Positions 36,816-45,943 of a stretch of DNA of 64,000 nt are shown piece by piece. The position numbers and the translations under genes were made by a program. This DNA is from Alteromonas sp. 5E99-2 (GTDB taxonomy: Bacteria; Pseudomonadota; Gammaproteobacteria; Enterobacterales; Alteromonadaceae), in the NCBI RefSeq assembly GCF_017368475.1, contig NZ_JAFNJE010000001.1:310001-374000 (forward strand), in the 5' to 3' direction. The stretch's first letter is position 1. Each line of letters opens with the position of its first letter. The notes below the pieces were generated by a model, which was not told where the DNA came from, did not search any database, and worked only from the letters and a program-made list of their open reading frames with translations.

Positions 36816-38699
36816 TTGCAATTCAGAAAAGATATAAATGGGCTTAGAGCCATTGCCGTAATAGCTGTTGTGTTATTTCACTTTAATTCCTCTTGGATGT
36901 CTGGTGGTTTTGCTGGAGTTGATGTCTTTTTTGTTATCTCAGGTTTTTTAATGACAGGGATAATATTCAGAGGAATAGAGCAAGATAACTTTTCTATATT
37001 GAAGTTCTATGTCGCCAGAGCAAACAGGATTATTCCCGCATTGGCAGCGCTGTGTTTCGTTTTATTAGCGTTTGGGTTGCTCTATCTGCCCCCTTTAGAT
37101 AATGAAGCATTAGGTAAGCATGTGGGAAGTAGTATGGGCTTCTTATCTAATATTATATATTGGAGAGAGTCAGGCTATTTTGATGCATCATCACACGAAA
37201 AATGGTTATTACATACTTGGTCTCTATCAGCTGAATGGCAGTTTTATATAATCTACCCATTAGCGCTTGTCGCTATGCGACGATTTATGTCGGTAAAGGC
37301 GATGAAAGTAGCTTTGTTACTTGGAACTGCTTTAGGTTTTGCTTTTTGCGCCTTCGCTACCTCCAAATGGCCTGACCCTGCTTACTATCTGTTACCAACA
37401 AGAGCTTGGGAAATGATGATAGGAGGTGTTGCCTATCTTTACCCCATCACTTTAAAAGAAGAAAGAAAAAGATTTTTAGAATGGTTTGGTTTAGCATTAA
37501 TCATCGGCTCTTACTTTTTAATTTCAAAAAATACCCCTTGGCCCGGTCATTTAGCCATTTTTCCTGTTTTAGGGTCTTTTCTAGTTATTCAAGCACAACG
37601 TAACGATAGCCTTATCACAAGCAATGTGATATTTCAGAAATTAGGCACTTGGTCTTATTCTATCTATCTATGGCACTGGCCTTTAGTTGTCGCTATTTTC
37701 TATTTTTCATTAAATGAAATGTTTATTTATCTCGGCATAGCGCTATCAGTGTTGTTTGGATTTTTAAGCAATAAATATATTGAGAAAATCAAATTTAGAA
37801 ATGACTTTAAAAGTTTTAAAACCTATTTTAAATGCAAGCCACTTTATATGGTTTTGGTCATTGGTTTTGTAGGTTTAGTAACGTTTAAAGAAAATGGCTT
37901 TATTAAATTAGCACCTGTTGAGTATCAATCACTAATTCTTAATGTAAAACCAAGCCCGTATAGAGATAAATGCCATATAAAGCAATATCAAAACCCTGCA
38001 GACGCTTGTGAGTATTTTACAGGTGACATATCGTGGGCAACGTTTGGGGATAGTCATTCTATTGAATTAGCCTATGCCTTAGCAATGAAATTAAAGCATG
38101 ATGGTGTTGGCCTGAAGCATTTCAGTTTTTCTGGCTGTAGACCATCTTACAATGAAGATGAAAGTTTTAGCCAATGTGCAAAGTGGTATAACGAAACTGT
38201 AACCTATATATTAGATGACAAAAACATAAGGAATGTTGTTTTTAATCATCGATTTACCTCTACTTTACTAGGAGGAAATCCTGCAAATTATCCTTTGCAT
38301 GATAATTCAGTACTAACAAATGAAGTAACCCGAATAGTTAAACATATAGATGAGCTAATCACTTTACTCGCTTCACATAAAGATAATGTTTATGTGTTTT
38401 ATCCTATACCTGAACTGCCGCGAAATGTATCTCTGTTAATCGGGCGAGCATTTAGAAATAAAAGTAACACACATGATATACCAGGCACTGATGTAGCTTG
38501 GTATGAGGAAAGAAATAAATTTATTATCAATCATTTTGATAACGCTAACTACCCCAAAAATGTTCACCTATTGAAGCCTCAGGATGTCTTTTGTGATATT
38601 CGTAGTTGCTATGCCGTAAAAGATGGTATTCCTTTGTATTTCGATGATGATCACCCTTCAATATTAGGCGCGCAGAAGTTAGTTGAGCTTATAAAATAG
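36816..38699 (+). CDS. OafA-type O-acyltransferase with SGNH domain
   Basis: This 627-residue protein has an N-terminal acyltransferase-3 domain (about residues 1-330, ten or so helices) beginning MQFRKDINGLRAIAVIAVVLFHF, with GFAGVDVFFVISGFLM, RANRIIPA and HTWSLSAEWQFY. A C-terminal periplasmic SGNH domain contains the block I GDSHS (about residue 409) and a final DDDHPS with the catalytic Asp and His. Such proteins O-acetylate lipopolysaccharide, exopolysaccharide or peptidoglycan sugars. The start is TTG 36816, since no ATG in this frame fits the conserved beginning. It stands alone and converges with the TAP-like hydrolase gene. Confidence 0.92.
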   Translation: MQFRKDINGLRAIAVIAVVLFHFNSSWMSGGFAGVDVFFVISGFLMTGIIFRGIEQDNFSILKFYVARANRIIPALAALCFVLLAFGLLYLPPLDNEALGKHVGSSMGFLSNIIYWRESGYFDASSHEKWLLHTWSLSAEWQFYIIYPLALVAMRRFMSVKAMKVALLLGTALGFAFCAFATSKWPDPAYYLLPTRAWEMMIGGVAYLYPITLKEERKRFLEWFGLALIIGSYFLISKNTPWPGHLAIFPVLGSFLVIQAQRNDSLITSNVIFQKLGTWSYSIYLWHWPLVVAIFYFSLNEMFIYLGIALSVLFGFLSNKYIEKIKFRNDFKSFKTYFKCKPLYMVLVIGFVGLVTFKENGFIKLAPVEYQSLILNVKPSPYRDKCHIKQYQNPADACEYFTGDISWATFGDSHSIELAYALAMKLKHDGVGLKHFSFSGCRPSYNEDESFSQCAKWYNETVTYILDDKNIRNVVFNHRFTSTLLGGNPANYPLHDNSVLTNEVTRIVKHIDELITLLASHKDNVYVFYPIPELPRNVSLLIGRAFRNKSNTHDIPGTDVAWYEERNKFIINHFDNANYPKNVHLLKPQDVFCDIRSCYAVKDGIPLYFDDDHPSILGAQKLVELIK

Positions 38700-38708
38700 G
38701 CCAACAAT

Positions 38709-38743
38709 AAGTTGTCAGATTTATATAATACTTCTGATAACTT
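38709..38743. terminator. Hairpin between convergent genes
   Basis: AAGTTGTCAGA and TCTGATAACTT pair with one mismatch around an AT-rich 13-base loop, just after the acyltransferase stop. A good T-tract is lacking, so termination is uncertain. Confidence 0.4.
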
Positions 38744-38779
38744 ATATCTTGTGTTCAGCAATAACGTTTCCCTAACTAC

Positions 38780-40192
38780 CTAAAACCGCACTAGCGTTGC
38801 TTCATCTTGGCAAACAGCCTGCCTCTGCTCTTTATTCGACATAAATAAACCTACATGTTGCTTGAAACAGTCGGGCGCAGTTAATGCAATAAAATGTACG
38901 CCGTCAGTGATATCAACAAAGGATACTTGACCCAGTTTAGCCAATTCAGAAGCATGTGTTTTTGCCGCATTAAAATGCGTTTTGGGATCTAGCGTTCCTT
39001 GCAAAATTAAGGTTTTTGGCAGATTAGTGGGTAATTTTGCGTAATAGTCGTCTTTTTCATAGGTGGGCATGCTATTTTCTGCCATTAGGCCGGTTAATGG
39101 GCTAGTGAACAACAATCCTGCTTCTTCTTTTTTCACATCGCTTTTGGTTAAATTGGGCCTGAGATTATTTTCTGAAGCAGTAATAATTTGAACCAAAGGA
39201 ATAGACGAACCAAAATTAGCGTAACCTAAATTGAGCTCAGAGTAATAAGCAGTCACATCGTTTATCGCTTTTTCTAACGCTGATGTATTGCCATTCGACA
39301 ATGAGCGAATAATCTTGGGTATCTCATTTCTAATAGAAGGAATATCTAATAATACTCCCAATGTATTCGACAGACTTGCATCAGGTAAATTTTCCGAAAA
39401 ATCTTTTAGGTTATTTGATTTTGCAATTAATTTGGAAAGAGACTCTTTTATTGACTCTGACGTTTTACCACCACATTTACCTGAATGATTGCATTTATCT
39501 AATAATTCTTTGCCAACGGAATCAACAACGTGAGACCGCTTACTGAGCCCATAACGACTATCGTTTTGCATAGGAACCAAAGAATCCAAAATTAACCCGT
39601 CAATGTTTAAACCGTCTAATTGCGCAGTTCTTAATGCCAATTGAGTACCATAGGAGACACCGTAGATAAAGGTTTCCCCTTCCCCACTCATGGTATTCAC
39701 AAGCTGACGTAAATCTTTTGCCGCATTAGTGATAGTAAATCCCTGTACATGCTCTACATTCCCATACATATGTGCAAAGCACGCCCCCCATTCTTCTCCG
39801 ACAAGAGACTTCCCTGCAACTGATTCAACATCTTCTCCAGGGCAGATAGAACTAGAAAACCCCGTTCCTCTATGATCGGGAACAAAAATATCAAAATTAA
39901 CAAATACGTCTCTGTAGGTATCAATGATTGAATAAAAGCTGGCGCCAGATTCGCCGGGACCACCGGCTATTAACCAAACCGACCCGTGACGTTCTTTTAA
40001 AGACGGAAACTTCCTAACAAATAAATCAATTTGTGTTTTATCGCTCGCTGTATATGTCAGAGGAACCGAAACGACAGCACATTGCGAGGAGGTTAGCTCA
40101 GCATTTTCTGCTGCATCATTACAGGTTGTAAACTCATTCGCCCAGCTCGTCTTTATAAAAAGAAAACACGTTAGAAAGACAAGTTTTTTCAT
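38780..40192 (-). CDS. Secreted alpha/beta hydrolase, TAP-like (prolyl/tripeptidyl aminopeptidase type)
   Basis: This 470-residue protein has a signal peptide (MKKLVFLTCFLFIKTSWA) and an alpha/beta hydrolase fold. It has the oxyanion loop LIAGGPGESGAS, DHRGTGFSSS, the nucleophile elbow GVSYGTQLA, and a C-terminal TAP-like lid/acid region with LILQGTLDPKTHF (Asp) and DGVHFIAL (His), so the catalytic triad appears complete. Family members remove N-terminal peptides or cleave small esters in the periplasm. I chose ATG 40192, which has AAAGGA upstream and a proper signal peptide. The longer frame from 40261 adds a non-signal leader. There is no operon partner. Confidence 0.88.
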   Translation of the reverse strand: MKKLVFLTCFLFIKTSWANEFTTCNDAAENAELTSSQCAVVSVPLTYTASDKTQIDLFVRKFPSLKERHGSVWLIAGGPGESGASFYSIIDTYRDVFVNFDIFVPDHRGTGFSSSICPGEDVESVAGKSLVGEEWGACFAHMYGNVEHVQGFTITNAAKDLRQLVNTMSGEGETFIYGVSYGTQLALRTAQLDGLNIDGLILDSLVPMQNDSRYGLSKRSHVVDSVGKELLDKCNHSGKCGGKTSESIKESLSKLIAKSNNLKDFSENLPDASLSNTLGVLLDIPSIRNEIPKIIRSLSNGNTSALEKAINDVTAYYSELNLGYANFGSSIPLVQIITASENNLRPNLTKSDVKKEEAGLLFTSPLTGLMAENSMPTYEKDDYYAKLPTNLPKTLILQGTLDPKTHFNAAKTHASELAKLGQVSFVDITDGVHFIALTAPDCFKQHVGLFMSNKEQRQAVCQDEATLVRF

Positions 40193-40673
40193 TTTTAATC
40201 CTTTAATTTTCACCCAGAATACATGAAATGCTGAATCCGAAGGTATCAACATGAAATCCACAGGTAAATTTGTTTTATGAAATTTAGCCCGCCTATTTCG
40301 TAAGAAAATGTTGCAACTATAGACTAGTGCTCATTATTTATTCACATTGGTACCAACCTTAATATCCTCACATACATTGTGCCACTGCCATCAAGTTCTC
40401 TTCAGTTAATGTATTGAATCGGCCCAGTTATATCGCGATATTGATTGAGGTGAAATCATACAGGGTGATTGTACGCTGGATTCTTCTATGATGGTTTTAG
40501 CTAATGAGCTCGAAAATGAAACTAAAATAAATGTAATAGTTACTCATTTTTTATACTAATATTTATTGGTATTGGACTCTGTATTAATTAATATAAGGAT
40601 GTTGAACCTAAAATGAAGGTGTCTATGTATCGAAAAAAATCAAACTTATACAGACCTTCGCGGACGTTAGTTT
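40193..40673. other. Intergenic region without a recognised gene
   Basis: These 481 bp separate the divergent TAP-like gene and the TPR-GGDEF gene. A stretch at about 40448-40557 stays open for some 35 codons on the plus strand (GDCTLDSSMMVLANELE) and has protein-like composition. It lacks a start and homology I can recognise, so it may be a gene remnant or chance. No clear promoter motif stands out. Confidence 0.4.
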
Positions 40674-42461
40674 GTGTGTAAATTAACTATCAAAATTGAA
40701 ACTGACTGTATTGCCCTCCTAAATACTTTCTTCTTATTAACGTGTTTATACACTTCTTGTGTTTCTGCAACCGTATCGTCGAATGAAATCTCACAATCAG
40801 AAAAACTGGAACAAGCTTACGCATTGCGTAGCTCCTCTCCAGAGAAAGCAAAAACTATGCTAGCATCTGTTTCGCGCCGTCAGCTTAATCCTTTGCAACA
40901 AGATAAGTTCGATTATTTATTAGCTTATAGCTATTTCATTAATGGGGAAATAAACAGTGCAATTGAAGCCTTCAGCGCATTAGCAAATAACGCCCAAACA
41001 GAGGAGTTTATTCAAACATCACTAGCGTCTTTAGTGTCACTATACAGTGCAACGCAAGACTGGACCAATGCTCAAAAATTACTGGATCGTGTGTTACCTT
41101 TTACTAACGCTAGTAACACATTACCCTCAAGAGAAAATGCATTAACAGCAGTTATCAACTACTACAACCAAGTAGACGAACTAGAATTATTAGCGCAATT
41201 TATTAAGCCTCTGCTTAGTGAAAATTTGAGTTTACGATTTCATTGTCACGCCTATTTTGAATGGTTCAATGCTGTGGTTGAATTAGATCTTAACCAATTA
41301 AATGAACAACGCTTTGAAAGTGCGCTGGAGCAATGCAATGAATTAAATGAACCCATTATCACTTACGCTATTTATGAAAACTTTGCCAGATACCTTTTCT
41401 ATTCAGGGAAAACTGACAAGGCGTTAAAAATGCTCAATATTCATCTTCAACAGGCCGCGGCAGTGGGTTACTCTGCACTCACTCAGGAATATTATGAGCT
41501 GTTAGGGAAAATATACCTTACTACAAATCAATTAATTGAAGCTCAAGTGTTTGCCAACAAGGCTATAGCGCTTGAAATACCTAATGTCGCCACACCATCA
41601 AATATTGCCGCCCATGAGACCTTATACAAAGTTGCAGAGAAACAAGGTAATTTTGAGCAAGCCTTTTATCACTACCGCACTTTTGCAGAATTAAACTCAC
41701 GAAAAATAGATAACAAGAACGCTAAAACCCTAGCAATTCAAAAATCCAAATTCGATAGCGAACAGAAAACGAGTAAAATTGATTTATTAGATAAAGAAAA
41801 TGCGCTGTTGAAAAGTAACGCTCTTTTAGCGAAAAAAAGTAATGTTATCCAGAATTTATTAATCGTTATTTTTATGCTCTTTTGTTTAGGGCTTGGTTAC
41901 TGGTTGCTGAAAAAGCACAAAAGTTATATACAAGTGAGGGAGCTGTCCCAACAAGATGAATTGACCGGCTTAGCAAATAGCCGACACTTTAAAAGCCGTG
42001 CAGCGGATATAATCAGACAAGCCAAAGAGCAGAATAAGGCGATTAGTTTTGTTATGTTCGACCTAGATGACTTTAAAAATATTAATGACGAATATGGCCA
42101 TCGAATCGGTGATTTCGCTCTTGAAGGCGCAGCAAAAGCAGCGAAGAGTCAATGTCGGCAAAACGATTTTATAGGTCGGCTTGGCGGAGAGGAGTTTTGT
42201 GTCCTGATGGAAGATTGTGATGCCTTACAAGCTCAAGAATTTGCTGAGTCATGTCGTGCTGAAATAGAGAAAATACTAAAAGAGGAACGGCTTTCAATTA
42301 AAGTAACTGCTAGTTTTGGCGTATCGGATACTCACATTACTCAATACTCATTCAAATCCTTGTATAACTCCGCAGACCAAGCCATGTACATCGCGAAACG
42401 CAAAGGTAAAAATCGTGTTGAATGCGCAAAAAAAATGGTTATTCAATCACTGGGTGAATAA
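40674..42461 (+). CDS. Periplasmic-TPR sensor diguanylate cyclase (GGEEF)
   Basis: This 595-residue protein has the same design as the one at 29739: signal peptide (ALLNTFFLLTCLYTSCVSA), TPR-like repeats (about residues 40-360), a Lys/Ser-rich coiled coil, one transmembrane helix near residue 400, and a GGDEF domain. The active loop is RLGGEEF. The inhibitory site RQND stands five residues before it, so product feedback is expected, unlike the other cyclases here. The start is GTG 40674, the only start that keeps the signal peptide intact. It is a single gene, divergent from the TAP-like hydrolase. Confidence 0.88.
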   Translation: MCKLTIKIETDCIALLNTFFLLTCLYTSCVSATVSSNEISQSEKLEQAYALRSSSPEKAKTMLASVSRRQLNPLQQDKFDYLLAYSYFINGEINSAIEAFSALANNAQTEEFIQTSLASLVSLYSATQDWTNAQKLLDRVLPFTNASNTLPSRENALTAVINYYNQVDELELLAQFIKPLLSENLSLRFHCHAYFEWFNAVVELDLNQLNEQRFESALEQCNELNEPIITYAIYENFARYLFYSGKTDKALKMLNIHLQQAAAVGYSALTQEYYELLGKIYLTTNQLIEAQVFANKAIALEIPNVATPSNIAAHETLYKVAEKQGNFEQAFYHYRTFAELNSRKIDNKNAKTLAIQKSKFDSEQKTSKIDLLDKENALLKSNALLAKKSNVIQNLLIVIFMLFCLGLGYWLLKKHKSYIQVRELSQQDELTGLANSRHFKSRAADIIRQAKEQNKAISFVMFDLDDFKNINDEYGHRIGDFALEGAAKAAKSQCRQNDFIGRLGGEEFCVLMEDCDALQAQEFAESCRAEIEKILKEERLSIKVTASFGVSDTHITQYSFKSLYNSADQAMYIAKRKGKNRVECAKKMVIQSLGE

Positions 42462-42507
42462 CGTTCATAAGCTGATAGTGTAGTTAAAGTAACGATGACA
42501 TAAAGGT

Positions 42508-42538
42508 TATGACTCCAGTTTTCGCCTCTGGAGTCATA
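42508..42538. terminator. Hairpin between convergent genes
   Basis: TATGACTCCAG and CTGGAGTCATA form a perfect 11-pair stem around a nine-base loop between the stops of the GGDEF and DUF4097 genes. It is followed by CAACAC rather than T residues, so it is a terminator candidate only. Confidence 0.5.
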
Positions 42539-42546
42539 CAACACAA

Positions 42547-43494
42547 TTATTTATCTAGCTGAACTTGGCCATTTACAGTCGAGATATTCACCTTAGCACT
42601 ACCGCCATTATGAGAGAATTTTAACCACCGACTAGGGCCGTACTTGGCTTTTTCCACCTTGTCGTCGGATAATTTATTGGTTATATTGCCACCTGCATGG
42701 GCCTCAATATCAAATCTAGCTGATACCTCTTCTTGAAAATACAATCGAATTGCCCCTCCTACCGATGAAGCGTTTAACTCTCCGTCATTTTGCATCTGTA
42801 AATGAGCTTCAATAGCCCCATTCACTGTTTCGATGTTTAGTTGGCTGATCTCTCCTAAGTTTAAATCGATATTTCCATTTACTGAGCCCACTTGAATATC
42901 ACCGCTTTCAGTGGTGACATCGATATTACCATTCACCGATTTATAACTGCCTTCCTTACCATTTGAATCACGGGAGACAATAGAACCATTCACTGTTTCT
43001 ATTTCCACATCCCCCTCTAACTTATCAGCCTCGATGTTACCGTTAACAGACTCAAGGCGAACTCGGCCTAACAGTTCTTTGGCATCAATAGAGCCGTTGA
43101 CCGTTTCAATTCTACTGCCACCTTCAACCCCTTTAAACACTACATTTGCGTTAATAGCGTTATAAGAAACCTTGCTTTGTTTTGGAACATATATGGTCAG
43201 GTCATCGCCATCATCGGCGCTATTTTTCTTCCAATCACTCCCCTTTTTCACTTTAACCTTAATCAAAACCTCGTTATCGTCTTTCTCAAAAATGAACTTC
43301 TTAGTTCTATCCCCCAAGGTACCTTCTACCTTCACCTCAGCCTTGTCCCACACTTGCACATTGGCTGAACCATTCACATGTACTATCTGCACATGAGCAT
43401 CTTTTGCTGCATCTAAAGACCGATCAATTTCTTCGCCAGCCAAGGCCAACCAACTCATACCAAACAAACTTACGCTTAATAACAACCTTTTCAT
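42547..43494 (-). CDS. DUF4097 family secreted beta-repeat protein
   Basis: This 315-residue protein has a signal peptide (MKRLLLSVSLFGMSWLALA) and a DUF4097 body made of about nine repeats of the form xETVNGSIxA or xSVNGNIDV, which predict a right-handed beta-solenoid. The function of the family is unknown, although it is often membrane- or envelope-linked and lies beside sigma/anti-sigma or sensor genes. I chose ATG 43494, with AGGAGAG upstream. The longer frame starts inside the preceding gene. It follows the membrane protein gene (43521) after 26 bp and the ECF sigma gene, so it is the likely envelope-facing member of the unit. Confidence 0.85.
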   Translation of the reverse strand: MKRLLLSVSLFGMSWLALAGEEIDRSLDAAKDAHVQIVHVNGSANVQVWDKAEVKVEGTLGDRTKKFIFEKDDNEVLIKVKVKKGSDWKKNSADDGDDLTIYVPKQSKVSYNAINANVVFKGVEGGSRIETVNGSIDAKELLGRVRLESVNGNIEADKLEGDVEIETVNGSIVSRDSNGKEGSYKSVNGNIDVTTESGDIQVGSVNGNIDLNLGEISQLNIETVNGAIEAHLQMQNDGELNASSVGGAIRLYFQEEVSARFDIEAHAGGNITNKLSDDKVEKAKYGPSRWLKFSHNGGSAKVNISTVNGQVQLDK

Positions 43495-43520
43495 TTTTGC
43501 TCTCCTGCCCATCAAAGGAC

Positions 43521-44021
43521 TTAAATTTGTGACCACTTAGGTGAATGCACACGCTCAATTAAATTAATTTGCTGCTGATGCACACTTTGCAACATCCTCA
43601 ACAAAGCCATGTTGTTAGGTTCATTTTTTAACGCCATCTTTATCGCATCGGCGGCGTCATCTAATTCCGATAATTGCTGTTGCCAGTTTTCAGTTAAAGC
43701 GGGTTGGTCTTGAAATGTCACCAACAAGGCCTCTTTTTGCTTAACGTGTTGTTCGCTCAACGCCCTAACTAAGTCTTCACCACTTAACCTGTTCGGTTGG
43801 TAGTTAAGCGACAGCCAACCAATCAGTCCAAATACGGCGACGGTCGCAACCAATAAATGTAACTTTTTGCCAACCAAACTATTAGTATTTGTTTCTTGCA
43901 ATCTAGGGTCATGGGTTAACGCCAATTCAATGCCTTGCCATAAATCCTTTTCTGGCTGTTTTTCTTCTTTTATCTCAGTTAACTGCTTCTCTAACTTCTG
44001 TTCAAAAGAGCTATTAGTCAT
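43521..44021 (-). CDS. Putative membrane anti-sigma factor
   Basis: The 166-residue protein has a cytoplasmic charged N-terminus (about 50 residues), one transmembrane helix (LHLLVATVAVFGLIGWLSL, about residues 54-72) and a helical periplasmic C-terminal part. Its gene overlaps the ECF sigma gene by eight bases and precedes DUF4097, the usual layout for an anti-sigma factor. It lacks the HxxxCxxC zinc motif of many anti-sigma factors, so the assignment rests on position and topology, not on a recognised domain. Confidence 0.65.
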   Translation of the reverse strand: MTNSSFEQKLEKQLTEIKEEKQPEKDLWQGIELALTHDPRLQETNTNSLVGKKLHLLVATVAVFGLIGWLSLNYQPNRLSGEDLVRALSEQHVKQKEALLVTFQDQPALTENWQQQLSELDDAADAIKMALKNEPNNMALLRMLQSVHQQQINLIERVHSPKWSQI

Positions 44022-44577
44022 TTCCCATCCACTCCTTCAACAATTGTTTAGCACGGTGAAATTGCGCCTTGCTTGACCCCACAGCCATACCTGTCATGGT
44101 GGCAATGTCATCATGGCGATAACCTTCAATAGCATGTAACACAAATACAATACGGGCTCTTTCCGGCAACCTAATAATATGCCCTTCTAGATCGACGCTA
44201 CAGGAGGACGCTTCAGCTTCTGCATTCATAGCGACCGAATCTTCTATATTAAATATGTTTTGTATCCAGCTTTTTTGTTTGCGTAAATACGAGATAGTAA
44301 TGTTCGACGCAACTGTGTGTAACCAAGTAGAAAACTTGCTATCACCTTTGTAATTACCAATCTTTCTCCACAACTGAATAAACACTTCTTGAGTCGTATC
44401 CTCAGCTAACATCTTGTCACCGGTTAGCCGATAACAGAGTCCATACACCCGCCCAATATATTGTTGGTACAACATGTGATAAGCCTGTTTGTTTCCGTCT
44501 TGCACCGCTTTTATTAAGTCCCACTCAGTTTTAGTGGCGAACTTATTTTGGGCAGCAACATTTCCTTGATTATTCAA
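44014..44577 (-). CDS. ECF-type RNA polymerase sigma factor
   Basis: This 187-residue sigma-70 family protein has region 2 (AYHMLYQQYIGRVYGLCYRLTGD, then AEDTTQEVFIQLWRKIGNY, with FSTWLHTVASNITISYLRKQ for -10 recognition). Region 4 (LPERARIVFVLHAIEGYRHDDIATMTGMAVGSSKAQFHRAKQLL) has the helix-turn-helix for -35 binding. It is the first gene of a three-gene unit with the putative anti-sigma factor and DUF4097 protein, and it should respond to an envelope signal. The region upstream of 44577 may hold its autoregulated promoter, but no motif can be read with confidence. Confidence 0.93.
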   Translation of the reverse strand: MNNQGNVAAQNKFATKTEWDLIKAVQDGNKQAYHMLYQQYIGRVYGLCYRLTGDKMLAEDTTQEVFIQLWRKIGNYKGDSKFSTWLHTVASNITISYLRKQKSWIQNIFNIEDSVAMNAEAEASSCSVDLEGHIIRLPERARIVFVLHAIEGYRHDDIATMTGMAVGSSKAQFHRAKQLLKEWMGND

Positions 44578-44746
44578 ATGGGTGTCTTGTTATCTTGTGT
44601 TAAAAGGTTAGTCGCAGGGTAAGTCACAAAGGTTTAAATCGCCTAAAAAAATTTTATAAAACAAAAACATTGTGTTTACTATTGGAATAAGTAAAGTCGA
44701 GGTGATTTTTTAATCTAGTGCAATTGCATTGAAAATAAGGGTGAAA

Positions 44747-45910
44747 ATGAAATTTATACTTGTTTGTTTATTACTGTGTGCATCCTCACATGGCTTAGCC
44801 GAAAATACCACAACGACCATTGAAACCATTCAAGTATTACCAGAAGGGTTCGAAAAGCCCATTGAATATAAGGTTACCCTGCCCCAGAATTATGCCACCG
44901 ATCTAGATAAAGAGTACTTCGTTCTATTTGACTTACACCCAAAAAGCCAAATGTATATTTCAGGTATGCACGATTGGTTAAGCCACAACGGTGAATGGCC
45001 TTGGTTAGAAACCATTATTGTAACGCCAGCTGACTACCACGAAGAATTTGCATCGACCTTTACCCGTTTAGTTAATGACCCTAAAGACCAAAGTATTTTA
45101 GATGTGATTGAAAAAGGGGTTTTAAGAACAGTAGACGAGAAATACCGAACCAATGGGTACAAAATATATAACGGCTTTATGGGTAATGGCGCCCTTGGCT
45201 TATACGTTTTATTGAATAGACCAACTATGTTTAATGCCTATCTGATAGCCAGCCCCGCATTAGCCGGTGACTTCGGAAATGTAATACTAGATGCGCCTGA
45301 AAAATTAACATTAAGCAATAAACAAAGTACCTTTTTATATATGGCAATAGGTAACCACGGTTACGAACGTTCTCATGTACTTCCCTTTAAACAGTTTGAA
45401 CAGGAATTACAAAACCTGCCGAAGGGTAAACTGCAATGGACAACCAATAACAGTGAACACCACGCTTATATGTCTCGTCCAGTCATCACCTTACTCAACG
45501 GTATTGAGGCATTATTTGACGATATCCACAATGACCTTTCGCCCGATTCCGATATTTCCAAACAAGGCCCTGACGCAATCATTCGCTATTATGAAACACT
45601 ATCGAAAGAGAAGTATGGGTTTACCGTATCGGCAGAAGGCTCTTTAAAAGCCTTGGCGAAATCACTTGTTGAACAAAACCCTAAAGCGGCCATTGAAATA
45701 TATGAAAGAGTGACACAACGCTACCCCAATTCTGCGTATGCTTATGCTTCATTAGCAAAAGCCTATGCCGACCAAGGGGAAATTCATAAAGCAATACAGA
45801 TACAGCAAATAGCCGTTGAGAAATCTAAATCTATGGTGCAATGGCACCAAAACAAACATCAACAATATTTAGATGAATTTAAGGCTATGTTGGATAATTC
45901 ATCTAAATAA
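44747..45910 (+). CDS. Esterase-fold protein lacking the catalytic serine (pseudoenzyme)
   Basis: This 387-residue protein has a signal peptide (MKFILVCLLLCASSHGLA) and an alpha/beta fold like the enterochelin-esterase/esterase-D group (about residues 25-280): YKVTLPQNY, FVLFDLHPKSQM, NRPTMFNAYLIASPAL and EHHAYMSRPVITLL. The nucleophile elbow, normally G-x-S-x-G-G, reads N-G-F-M-G-N-G at residues 142-148, so Met145 occupies the serine place. Catalysis is not expected. Two TPR-like repeats follow (about residues 300-385). ATG 44747 with AAGGGTG upstream is preferred over TTG 44729. A binding role in the periplasm is inferred. Confidence 0.78.
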   Translation: MKFILVCLLLCASSHGLAENTTTTIETIQVLPEGFEKPIEYKVTLPQNYATDLDKEYFVLFDLHPKSQMYISGMHDWLSHNGEWPWLETIIVTPADYHEEFASTFTRLVNDPKDQSILDVIEKGVLRTVDEKYRTNGYKIYNGFMGNGALGLYVLLNRPTMFNAYLIASPALAGDFGNVILDAPEKLTLSNKQSTFLYMAIGNHGYERSHVLPFKQFEQELQNLPKGKLQWTTNNSEHHAYMSRPVITLLNGIEALFDDIHNDLSPDSDISKQGPDAIIRYYETLSKEKYGFTVSAEGSLKALAKSLVEQNPKAAIEIYERVTQRYPNSAYAYASLAKAYADQGEIHKAIQIQQIAVEKSKSMVQWHQNKHQQYLDEFKAMLDNSSK

Positions 45911-45943
45911 CTTTTATAGATTGGTTAATTTACATAAAGAACG

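Noticed and set aside
40448-40557. Possible gene remnant of about 35 codons
   Set aside because: It has no start and no recognisable family; mentioned only in the intergenic note.
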